Shown: positions 42,000-52,030 of the stretch, in pieces
Position numbering within the stretch: the stretch's first letter is position 1
Layout of the letters: each line of letters begins with the position of its first letter
From: Epinephelus fuscoguttatus
Lineage: Eukaryota; Chordata; Actinopteri; Perciformes; Serranidae
Direction: 5' to 3'
Assembly: GCF_011397635.1 (NCBI RefSeq)
Contig: NC_064759.1
Span: forward strand, 13,784,428-13,848,427
Length of the DNA: 64,000 nt
Program-made: the position numbers and the translations under genes
Notes under the pieces: generated by a model
Told to the model about the DNA's origin: nothing
What the model saw: only the letters and a program-made list of their open reading frames with translations
The model's database searches: none

Positions 42000-44487
42000 G
42001 TAAGGGACTGATGAGAGGAGGCATGACAGAGCAGTGTGTGCAGAGGAAAGCCTCAGTAGACTGATTCAGACAGCGGGGCCTAACCCAAACTCAGTAGTAA
42101 TCTGTCTTCCTCTTCCTCTCTGCCAGTGTGCTGAGCTACAGGGTTTTGTCCGGCCCCTGCTGGAGCTGCTGAATGGACTGAAGAGGGGCCGATTCGATCG
42201 AGGTAAGCATCCTTACATCACCGCTTTCAGTCGAGCATGTGCGCCGACTAGCAGCCAAAGTTGTAGATGCTGAACGCAGGTTTATATGATCTGAGTGGCC
42301 TCAGTCCATTTCAACAGAGAGTGTTCCTCTGTGCAGCAGTGTGTATTGACGCAGCTTATTGATGTAGTCCAAAGTGCAGAGTGTGTGAAGCGACAGTCTT
42401 GTGGCTGACTCATCAGCTTACGAGAGTTTTACTGATATCACAAGTGAAAGTGGTGTGTGTGTGTGTGTGTCAGACACTGTCAACATGTGCATGCAGTTTC
42501 GTGACTATGGGGTCTTACAGTGCAAATGCTGACTGGGGGATTATGTTTTTGATTGACAGGTTTGAGTAGTTTTCAGCAGAGCGTCGCCATGGATAGAATC
42601 CAGAGGATCGTGGGGGTTTTGCAGAGACCCAACAGCGGGTAAGATATCGCCCACACTGTGCCACCATCCACCCTCAGTGTTTCTAACTATCTGCTACTCA
42701 TAGACACAGCATCTCAGGGCCCTGACACACCAAACCAACAATCAGCCGTTGGTCAATATCAGGGCGTCTGTAAGTGTCTGTCTGCCTAGTTTTTGCACTG
42801 TGTCCTGCACCGTTGGCACCTGACGACCCTTGTGGGGTTTTTTTGGCCGATTCAGCTAGTTGAATCAGCGTCAGAGCCGGTGGAGCCCGTCAGTGAATGA
42901 AAACATTTTGACTGGCAGTTCAGCTCAGGGACCGAAAAGAGAAACAGAAGTAAGAGAAGCAACAAATACCTGAAGTCAAGAGGGCATGAGATCGAAACAA
43001 ACGTGTTTATAAATATCTTTTGTTCTTTAAACATCACGTTGTGTTAATGTGCTAACTGGCTAACCCGCTTCTTGAATCCGTCCTGTCAATGAAAAATATA
43101 GACTGCCGCCGCCTGCTGGTATAGAGATTTTTTTCCTCCCATGCAGGCTGTTGGCTGTGGTGTGTTCAAGTGCAACCTTTTAACTGAGGCACAGGCCACG
43201 TGAAGCGACGCAACAGTAGGCCTTTGTGGCCACCAGTTCTTTGATGTCTGTTTGGTGTGTCTGGGCCTTAAGTTGGATTTTACCGTGTAAATAATTAGTT
43301 AAAACAAGAAAGGACCAGTGAGGCAGTCTTCCATTTCAAGCCTCTTCTCCTGTTCCATGTTTTATTGATCAGTCCTCGGGGTAGGTAGAGTTACAGCCTT
43401 CACTGGCAGTGCAGAGAAACAACAAACTCCTAAAGAAAATGTATCTATATCTATAAGCAGGACCATAAATGTCCAGATGTTTTCCTAGGCTGTAACATTA
43501 TAGCATCGCCATCTGTTTCTCACTTTGAATTTATGTTGTCTTTTTCTTTTTTAACTTGTCGTAATTTTTTTGTAGGGAGAAGTACCTGAACACTCTGCTC
43601 CAGGTGGAGATAATGCTGAAGCTTTGGTTTCCTCAGATCTCCACCCAGCCTGTCTCTGCTGCCTCCAGCGTCGCCGCGTCGCCCGCTCGCTCCCTCCAGG
43701 ACACTTCCAGCTCTACCCCACCACACAAGCACAGGGATCAGTTACACATTCCCGTCAAGGTGAGAACACACACATTCCCGTGTGTGAAAGAGTCTCCTTG
43801 TGCACACACAAATACACCCCTTCTCCCTCAAAACAACACCACCACAAATTCTATATTCACATGCAAACTACTCTCCTGCTCATCTTGCAGAAGCGCAGGC
43901 TCAGCTGGACAGGTACAGACTCCCCCACGCCCTCCCCTGTGCTTCTCAAGTGCCCTCGTATCAGCGCGGAAGACAAGAGGGTGAAGCAAGATCATGATGA
44001 AAGGGACGGCCCTCCTCCTCCATCACTGGCACCTGATGCAAACCAAAACTCACCAGATGTGGCCCACAACAGCCAGCTAAACGAGGACACAAAGGGAAAG
44101 GACAGTGACAGCGAGGAACTAGGCAGGCAATCAAAATACAAAGCCGGCCACAGCTCTGAGCCGAGCCTGACGTGGGTTCACGTTGCCCCCATCCTGTCCC
44201 CACGGAAGGCCTGCCCTCCATCTGTGGTGGGCAACAATGAAAACCAACCCGTCGCTGCTATCCTCCCACCCACCAGGAGGGGCAGTCCAGCCACACAAGA
44301 CAGCTCCATCTCCTCCACCACACCCTACAAGCACCCCAAAAATCTGAAGAAGCCAACCCGGTGCCAAAGCCAGCCTACTGCTGGACAACAGAGCGAGACC
44401 GCCGAGACATGTCAGGATCGAAGTCAGTCTCCTCAAGTCATGCTCACGCCTTTGCCCGGGGGGTGCCCCACCCCTTTGGAGACCTGA
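41658..44487 (+). CDS. ciart: Circadian-associated transcriptional repressor (CIART/CHRONO), complete, five coding exons
   Basis: Nuclear repressor that binds BMAL1-CLOCK and damps E-box transcription in the vertebrate clock. Exons: 41658-41999, 42127-42202, 42560-42638, 43576-43759 and 43891-44487, all in phase, 425 residues (human: 385). The N terminus is Ser- and acidic-rich. The hallmark core is GDLLFAQK at the end of the first coding exon, then CAELQGF...LLNGLKRGRF (about 115-138), GLSSFQQSVAMDRIQRIVGV (140-159) and the block EKYLNTLLQVEIMLKLWFPQ (167-186), all close to human CIART. The C-terminal half is a low-complexity Ser/Pro/Thr tail that keeps TWVHVAPI, comparable to human TWIHTTPI. 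It lies head-to-tail with prpf3, as in mammals. Expression is likely rhythmic given the E-box pair. Confidence 0.95.
42127..42202 (+). CDS. ciart: ciart coding exon 2
   Basis: Residues 115-139: CAELQGFVRPLLELLNGLKR and GRFDR. Acceptor CTCTGCCAG, donor GTAAGC, one base left over. Confidence 0.95.
42560..42638 (+). CDS. ciart: ciart coding exon 3
   Basis: Residues 140-165, GLSSFQQSVAMDRIQRIVGV and LQRPNS, almost unchanged from mammals. Acceptor GATTGACAG, donor GTAAGA. Confidence 0.95.
42716..43270. mobile_element. Non-autonomous DNA transposon in ciart intron 4
   Basis: Left end GGCCCTGACACACCAAAC and right end GTTTGGTGTGTCTGGGCC are inverted repeats matching at 17 of 18 bases. This pair of ends is common in fish genomes. 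No coding capacity and no certain target duplication. Confidence 0.8.
43576..43759 (+). CDS. ciart: ciart coding exon 4
   Basis: Residues 166-227, starting GEKYLNTLLQVEIMLKLWFP, then a Ser/Pro/Ala-rich segment. Acceptor is T-rich then GTAG; donor GTGAGA. Confidence 0.93.
43891..44487 (+). CDS. ciart: ciart coding exon 5 and stop
   Basis: Residues 228-425. KRRLSW start with a basic cluster suited to nuclear import, the conserved TWVHVAPI, then a variable Pro/Ser/Gln tail ending PLET and TGA. Acceptor ATCTTGCAG. Confidence 0.9.
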   Translation, partial: KRRLSWTGTDSPTPSPVLLKCPRISAEDKRVKQDHDERDGPPPPSLAPDANQNSPDVAHNSQLNEDTKGKDSDSEELGRQSKYKAGHSSEPSLTWVHVAPILSPRKACPPSVVGNNENQPVAAILPPTRRGSPATQDSSISSTTPYKHPKNLKKPTRCQSQPTAGQQSETAETCQDRSQSPQVMLTPLPGGCPTPLET

Positions 44488-44703
44488 ACCAGCAAAGAGT
44501 CGGCAGCCTCGCCTCGTTACATCACCGGGCTAAAAGCTGCTGAGTGAGGAAGAAGGGAAGAGGCTGAAGGCCTGTGATTATACATGCATTAAAGGGAGGA
44601 AGGGGAGGAAAGAATTGTAGGTGATAAATGATGGATCATATATAACCCCTCATCAAAACCACAACTGCAACCAATATTTCAAACAACAGGACATTATGCG
44701 TTT

Positions 44704-44709
44704 AATAAA
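44704..44709 (+). terminator. ciart: Possible proximal ciart poly(A) signal
   Basis: AATAAA 217 bp after the stop codon. If used, the 3' UTR would be short and free of the fold-back element. Confidence 0.4.
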
Positions 44710-45880
44710 ATCTACTTGGGTTCATAATCATAATTACATAATAATCAAAACATGCACAAAAGCAGTTGTGGTCGAGGGGGATAGGAAAGAACACCTAAAG
44801 CTATGTACAGCTTATTGAGTAACGATCAATAGGAGAGATTTTGGAACATTGGGAGGAGTAAATAATGAGTTCTCTTCAGCATGAAAGCAATCACTACATT
44901 CAGAGATGACTGTTTCAGCAGACATTTGACTTGAGGGACACACATGTCCTGAAATTAGAAAAGCTGATGTCAATATTCGAAGCTTCCAGCATTTATTGTG
45001 ATGAGGTAACTTCAGTTGAGTGTGAGTAACACAGGGTGAGCTGAGTGTGACGCCAGTCTTATGGCAGTTACATTCACTTGTAGATAGAATCAAGGCATCT
45101 GGCTTAAAGAGGAAACATTGAAAATCTTGTAGCTAGAGATGTGAGAATTACAGTGTACAGAACGCAGCATTATACTGTACGTGTGGTGTGTCGGAGTCAT
45201 CGGAGACTGTGGAAAAAATGATGCCATCAACTCACGAATGTAATCCAAGAACTGTTTGGGCACTTGGCATCGAGAGGCGTGTCATCACAGCGACAGATCA
45301 CAGGTCAGCTTTTCTCATCAGGCTGTGGATTTCCACCTGGTCCTCGACTGCAAACTGACCGCCAATCAGTGAAAATCCTAAGAAAGACTTTTAAAAGACC
45401 AGCAGGCGGAAAAAAAATAAACAAGGACCACTCAAAGATATTTGACTCTCGAGTCCCACAGTTAATTTATTCATGTGTTGATCGGACACTGCGTTTATTT
45501 ATTGTTTGTATTTATTTATTGGGCAGCTGAATATCGTCTGCTGTGCACTCGCACAGTCTGGCCTACAATTGTTTTTGAGGCGTTTGGGAAGATGCTGTTG
45601 ACTGTTTGTGGTTTTTATTGCTATCACGAGGAAAAAAAACAAGAAAACAAAAACGAAGGAAGTGAAACGTTATGATTGGACTATTGGACTACTGTGCCTT
45701 TTTACCAAATCGGATGTGTTAGGAAAAGCGTTTGGTGCTTTCAGTGCATTCATACTGCGTTTTGATTGTTTGCTTGAATTTCACAAAACCAGTACACATT
45801 CAATCATGGAAAAGCCGACATGTAGTCGTTTCCATCTGGCTTCTAAGGTAACACACAGCTTCCAAATCAACACTATCACT
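44710..45880. other. Possible ciart 3' UTR or intergenic DNA
   Basis: No reading frame or named repeat recognised. It belongs to the ciart 3' UTR only if the distal poly(A) signal is used. Confidence 0.35.
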
Positions 45881-47620
45881 GACTGTCTATCTGTAGTAGA
45901 TATAGGAACATTGATGCCTCATTGGCCACTGGATCGTACGTCAACGTCACTGCCATATTGGAGAGAGCAGGACTTGTCTGTAAACAAATGCAAGTAAATA
46001 GAGTTTTTTCTGGATAAAAAGCACTATCGCTTTACAATTCTTAACCAGTATCAACAAGTCCTTTTTATATTCAAGGGTTTATGATCTATGAGTGGTAGGA
46101 AAAAAAAGCTTTGTCTCCATTTAAGTAGAATAGTCAGTTAATAGTTAGCGTATAATTGCGTCTGGACACTCAATAGCATGTGTGTTGGGCTATCATGAAC
46201 TGAATTACATGGTGAAAAGTAATTCATCTTTATATGGAATTGTAAAAACTCAAGTCTGTCAGGCATGGATTTGGCTTATTTTCTTTTGTTAATACATGTG
46301 GAGACCTCCCTATAGCTATAATTTGACTTAATGTGGAAGTAGGCAACTTTTCCAGTAGCTAGCGCTCTAGCTAGCTAACAGTATCTGCTTATCAACTCCT
46401 TGACCATAAAACAAGAAGTGACTGTAATCGCTGCTTATCTTAGAAAGACCACAGCAAGAAAATTAGTTCTTTTTTTATGCTACATAATGTTCATGTAGGT
46501 TGAGTTCGGATACAGCGCTTAAAGTTGCTCAGTGGTGCATGAAGCCAAAAACATTCAACTGCAGCGTATAAAATTACCAAGAGGACAAGCTGGCTCCTTC
46601 TGCTTTAACGCTCTGCTAACTTGAATGCAGATAAAATGATTTAATCTTACGTCTCTTCTAGACTTTCTAAATTTCATGCGACCAAATGCATCATATCATA
46701 TCCTGATAGTGAACACAGTTTGCGGGAGTTGTGACACTCAAGAAGACATCTTTTTCACAATGTAGGTTTCTACCGTTTTTTTTTTCCCGTTAAAGGGTTT
46801 TTTTGGGGGAGTTTTTCCTCATCTGCTGCGAGGGTCATAAGGACAGAGGGATGTCGTATGCTGTAAAGTCCTGTGACGCAAATTGTGATTTGTGATATTG
46901 GGCTTTATAAATAAAATTGATTGATTGATTGATTGATAGGAAAAAGCCTGGCAGGCCTGGAAGTTGTAATTCCACTGTTTGGCCACTACAAAAATTGGAT
47001 TCAAAACCCAGCACACTTCCCCGGGGCTATATCTGCACACAGGCATGATCCTGGGAGAGTAAAGGCTCGCTAACATTAGCACGCTAGCTACGTTAGCTAT
47101 TCTGGGAAGCCAAAAACGAACATTTATAATCCATTGTACATTTGATAGCTAGCTAGTGCTATTTTAAAGATTGTCTACTTCCACATTAAATTATAAAACA
47201 AGGAAAATAAAACAAATCCACGCTTGACAAACGTACGTTGATCAATTATTTTTAACCACGTTATGCTAACGTTAGGAATTCATCTTATGTATGCCTAACA
47301 CACCCCTCTTCTGAGTGTCCAGCAGCAATATTAGCCAAAATATTGAGATTTAGATTAACAGGAGACAAACCTTTTTTTCCTTTTTAGCACATGTAGATCA
47401 TTAACCCATGAATACTAAAATGACTCACTGTAATCGGCTGAGAGGTTTAAATGTTGGAAAAAATGGTGCTCCCTAATTACTTGTATTTGTTTACAGGCAA
47501 GTTTTGCCCTCTCCAATATGGCGGCAATGTTGACTTAACGCTGCAACGAGCTGGTACAGCGAATGCGCCATCTATGTATATATCTCTATGTCTATCTACT
47601 GCTCAAAAAACTGCGTCCAG
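45880..47620. repeat. Large fold-back repeat downstream of ciart, with a LINE tail in its loop
   Basis: The left arm has GCCATATTGGAGAGAGCAGG and TCTGTAAACAAATGCAAGTA; the right arm has the inverted CTTGTATTTGTTTACAGGCA and CCTCTCCAATATGGCGGCAA. Further inside, TAATGTGGAAGTAGGCAACT on the left matches the reverse of GATTGTCTACTTCCACATTA on the right, and the TCTGGACACTCAATAG region matches its inverse near 47315. The arms are about 500 bp each. The middle (about 46420-47080) holds unrelated sequence, including a LINE tail. Confidence 0.75.
46742..46938 (+). repeat. LINE-type 3' tail with (TTGA)n
   Basis: AGAGGGATGTCGTATGCTGT, TGATATTGGGCTTTATAAAT and a closing TTGA tandem tract form a very common fish 3' tail. 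It lies in the loop of the fold-back. Confidence 0.7.
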
Positions 47621-48656
47621 CTCTAGTATTCAGACATCTACAATAACCTGCTTACATGTCCAACTTTCACACACACCAACAGCAGTGGCTACTGTTTGTC
47701 ATGTATTATAAAGGTGTAGCCTTCCTTTAGAGCTTTTCTTTCGGTTCTGATCAACAGAGGAACAGACTGAGCTGCACTTGTAGCTGGTGCTTTTGAAAAC
47801 TTGAAAAAACGAAACAGAAAATATAAATGTAAATGCATGAATTTTTTTTATTTGCACCATCCTCTACTGCTGCTATTGTTATCCTGATTCCAGTTTGATA
47901 GGAGAAATCTGGAAATCTGCTCACAATATTCTTCTCAATGTCGGAAGGGTTTCAGCAATGTGATTGGGTTTACCTATATTGCAAAAGTATTGTAAATATT
48001 TAAACTAAAAAAAAATATTTTTAAAATTGGTATGAGTGGTTCATACACTATTTACATAAATAGAAGAGGAGGGATCTCCGCGTACCAGACTCCTTTGAAA
48101 AAAGCACCACGTGTGAACACAGAGCCACTGGCAGCCTCCGTTTAACTGTGTTTGCGGAGGAAGGAGCGTACAGACCCTCAGTCACAGACCCAGAGTCAGA
48201 CCGTTTTACCCCATCACGTACCACAGGCTGACTCTGGACCAGAGGCTGGGGGTATCCTCCACCCCACTGCTGTTTTTACACGGCTGTGGTGTGACAGAGA
48301 AACCAATTGCACTTATTTTTCATTGTTTATGTCCTATTTTTTTTTTTCGTGTGTGTTTTCTACTGCAGCGACCACTGCTGATTGGTCAGAAATAATATGT
48401 CTTGTTTATTTTAGCTGCCTTTATTTTTTTCTTAAACTGTAAAAGCTGACTGTAGTTCCCCTCCTCGCCTCCCCTCCCCTCCCCCACTCTGCTGCATTCG
48501 TCTGCCCTTGCCCTCTCTCCTTCATCTCCCTCAATCCTGTTAGTATCTTTTCTTTCTAAACTAAACTCCCGTCTTTCTCTCAACCCCCCATCTTTACATG
48601 ATATTACTCTTCTGGCTACTTTTTCAATAATGATGAACAGGAAAAAGAAATCTTTT

Positions 48657-48662
48657 AATAAA
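48657..48662 (+). terminator. ciart: Possible distal ciart poly(A) signal
   Basis: AATAAA followed 30-40 bp later by a GT-rich stretch (CTGTGTGTTTGTG), a good cleavage context. Use would give a 4.2-kb 3' UTR containing the fold-back. It could equally be unrelated. Confidence 0.35.
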
Positions 48663-48868
48663 TGACACATTTTTGAAAGCTGACCTGTCTGTGTGTTTGT
48701 GCTCAGTTTGTTAAATTTCTCTACGTTTATTCACGTCCAAACATTTGCATGTTTTGCTTTTTATATAATGCGTGATAATGTGAGTAAGACTGGTGTTTTG
48801 GAAAGCAGCTCTCACTAAACAGATGTGTGACTCAATGGGGTGCAGATTTACAGACTGTACATTTTCAA

Positions 48869-48872
<4 letters not shown>

Positions 48873-48907
<35 letters not shown>

Positions 48908-48918
48908 GGGGGGGGGGG
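48873..48918. repeat. (GT)n followed by a poly-G run
   Basis: About 16 GT units directly followed by 14 G residues. Confidence 0.96.
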
Positions 48919-49356
48919 CATGAAGGGAAGGAGAGGGTTGGGAGAAGGAGGGGTGGCAGGGTGTGAGACTACAGCCTCGGTAATCTGACTGGCAGTAGTG
49001 GAGGGGGGGTCAGGCTGATCCTCCAACCAGCTGCTTCTACAGAGCAAAATAACTATAGCTCCTGCGTGTGTTGTTTATTTAGATCACATTTTATTTATTT
49101 ATTTAGATCACATTTAGTAAACACCTCTTGTATTTAGTAGAGAGGAGGCTGGCATGGCTGTGTCCTGGCGAGACAGTTACCGTAATATTTAAATCTGTTG
49201 TCCCCCAATATATTTATAAAAAGGTCATATCACTGTCAATTGAGAAAATGACAATATTCTGAATGGTTATCCTGTCGCAGTGTTATGTTAAATTCCCGTC
49301 AGTAGCTATGCAGTGTATATTAGCATATGCTACAGCTACAAACCATACGAACTCAG

Positions 49357-49995
49357 TAGGGATGTGCCATATCATATCGTTCATGATGCTACCAGTGTAG
49401 ATTTTAATATGATATAAAAAATTCATATCGTGATCCTGGCAGTATTTCGACTTGTTGACTTATTGACCCCATGCTGTTACCCACGGCAACAACAAGCATG
49501 GCTGAAAGCAAAACTGTCACAGATTAGTGTGGAATAAACTGTGGCATCCTGAATGTTTTATGAACAGCCCCGGACTTGTTTAGTTAGTCAGTGGCTCCTC
49601 CGGCAGCAGCACAGTGTCTCTCACTCTCCTTTCTTGCCGTCTCAGTGTCATTACGTCATTTTGTCATAAACCTTTGGTAACGTAAACCAACGTGATGCTC
49701 ACAGCTTGAGAAAAAACTCCATATATATGAATGTGCAGTAGTTGTGGTATCATAATAGCCTGTCACAGGTTACAGTGATCAGAGGAGAAATGGCAGAGCA
49801 TTATAAACTATCTTGTGTATCTTGTGATGGATCACTGGATCACTTATTTTGTTGCAATTCTATGTTCTTAAATTAATAATACTTTTATTTTATTTTATTT
49901 TTTTTACTAATTTGTGATATCATCAAGAATATCGTTATCGCAAAAATACTATGAAATATCGTAATATTATTTTAGGGCCATATTGCCCAACCCTA
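49357..49995. mobile_element. Non-autonomous hAT-like element with 8-bp duplication
   Basis: Ends TAGGGATGTGCCATATC and (reverse complement) TAGGGTTGGGCAATATGG. Flanks are GAACTCAG (49349-49356) and GGACTCAG (49996-50003), an 8-bp target duplication with one mismatch. No coding capacity. A partial inverted relative is at 29200-29640. Confidence 0.8.
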
Positions 49996-50003
49996 GGACT
50001 CAG

Positions 50004-51288
50004 GACAGTGTTGGTTTTAAATTTAAGATGAAATCATGGCTAAAAAACAACCCAATCATGAACCCATCACTTGATCTAACATTATGAAATCTTGTTATAT
50101 CTTAATGTTGTAGTTCTATTGTAGTTGCTATTGTTATTGCTGAAGCTGTTGGGTCATGAATGTGTTCTATTATGTAATTGTGATTTTTATACTATATATA
50201 ACAGTGTCTTTTAGCAGAGAAATTATTCTGTTTCCTGCTCAGGGACTGCAGATGAAAGTTCTGTGATCCTCACCAATGTGAGGATTTGCTGCCACCTTCT
50301 TTTTTATATTACTGTAGACTGAACATTTTTGGGTTTCAGGCTGATGGTGCAACAAATCAGACATTTTGGACATTTATTTTTTAATGTATCTGACTTTTTA
50401 CAGACTAAAAAAAAAATCATTTATTTAAGAAAGTAATTACTATAATCAAAATTATTGTTTGTTTCAGCTCTGATTTTAAATATTTAATCAAAAACTTGTG
50501 ATAATTTGACTCAAATTCTTGAATCAAAACTGCTGAAACATTCACCATTTTCTCTCCACTCCAGCATCACATCCATGGATACAGCGTGCACATGGGCACG
50601 AGGGTGGCACATTTTGAGAGGGTGTGGTTTGCTTTCTCCCTGCGCACACGGGATGAAGTCAGCCAATGCTGCACGTACACACACAAACACAACCCAGAGT
50701 GGTAAACACACACGCGTGCGCCACTCCCCGCCACACGCTCTGACACACTGACTGGCTGATTTTGTGATGGGCCTGTCTCTGACACACTGACTGTGCTACG
50801 TTACAACAACAGAGACCGCCCTCCCCTCCCTCCTCCCCTCTGCCTCCCTCCTCTCTCGGCCCCCCCTTGTATCCATGCAGTTTTTAGCAGAGAAGCCCTT
50901 GCCCTCCATCTCCACCCCCACCCCACCCCCCATCCTCCTCTGGAGGATGGAAACGAGGGGCAAGAGGAGGAGGACGGGAAGAGGATGTGTGGAGGGCACA
51001 GGGAGGAGACATGACCTCGCTCAGTTTTTGGGGAGCATGGAGGACATTTGTTGTTTTACTCACTTGTTTTCAATTATTTTTCTCTTCACTGGCTCCACCC
51101 ATTTGTTTTGTGTTTTTTATTTTGCCCTCTACAAGTTTTATTCCCCACTCACATTACAGCCAGGTTATCACAGTGCATGTGTAACAGTCTTTATGACACC
51201 ACCAGAAAAATCAGTGTTATTGCATCATAAATGTGCAGCTCAGTTGTTTTCACTTGTATCCAACCAGCATGTGTTGGATTAACTGAGC

Positions 51289-51290
<2 letters not shown>
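50004..51290. other. Intergenic stretch
   Basis: No gene recognised. 50815-51010 is pyrimidine- then purine-rich (CTCC and GAGG tracts), which explains the overlapping frames there. Confidence 0.4.

Positions 51291-51325
<35 letters not shown>
51291..51325. repeat. (GT)n microsatellite
   Basis: About 17 GT units. Confidence 0.96.
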
Positions 51326-51326
<1 letters not shown>

Positions 51327-51559
51327 ATCAATAGGATTGCACATAATGAACTTACTGGCCCTTTATCCCTCGTTGTGTAGGTTTAAATTGTGCTTCCGAG
51401 GCCTGTTATTGGTTTGAACAGGTTAAATGATTTGAGTGTGTCCGTCCAGTTCTGCTGCATGTGCTCATGTGTGCAATGACGGGAATGACACAATGAGGTG
51501 CTTATTCACTTATTCCAAATTCCCCTCCCCCCACAATACACTCACTGCACTCCAGTGAA

Positions 51560-52030
51560 ACTCACGTGAGGGGAAGCCACACTGTGACTTTACAACTAGA
51601 CACACAAGTGCAAAGACATGCCAGGAGCACGCTCGCACTCTTACTCACCCAAAGTCCTCGGGGGGTTTTAGTGCAGACGAGTCCCAAAACAGCCTGGATG
51701 CTCATTAAAATTGCACAGTGGCCAGCCCCTGCCATGGAAATCTGAGCTACTTTCGAAGTCATATCTGCCTTGCTGGAGCTCACAGCAATGACGGGGCCTT
51801 GATGTGCGCGGTTGCTGCTCTGCCCGCCATCTGTGGTCCCCCCCATCACTGTGATGCCACCAACAGGGGACACGGTAAAGACAAGAGATACCAGGACTAC
51901 ATTTTCAAGGACGCACGTGTGTCTCATGACATTGTCTGTGATATTTGGGGCACGGCCGAGCTACAGGCAAATAACATCCTCATCAGTTTCTTTGGCCTGG
52001 ATGTGTTCCTCGGGTATCCTTGCTCATGAT
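51560..52030. other. Unassigned stretch open on both strands
   Basis: Frames of 86-121 codons overlap on both strands (minus 51562-51927, plus 51718-52029). The composition is more gene-like than the surroundings. I recognise no domain, splice structure or repeat, so I make no gene call. Processed pseudogene or transposon remnant are both possible. Confidence 0.3.

Noticed and set aside
43604..44543. Alternative frames overlapping ciart exons 4 and 5
   Set aside because: They run through an intron or lie in a different frame from the conserved CIART protein.
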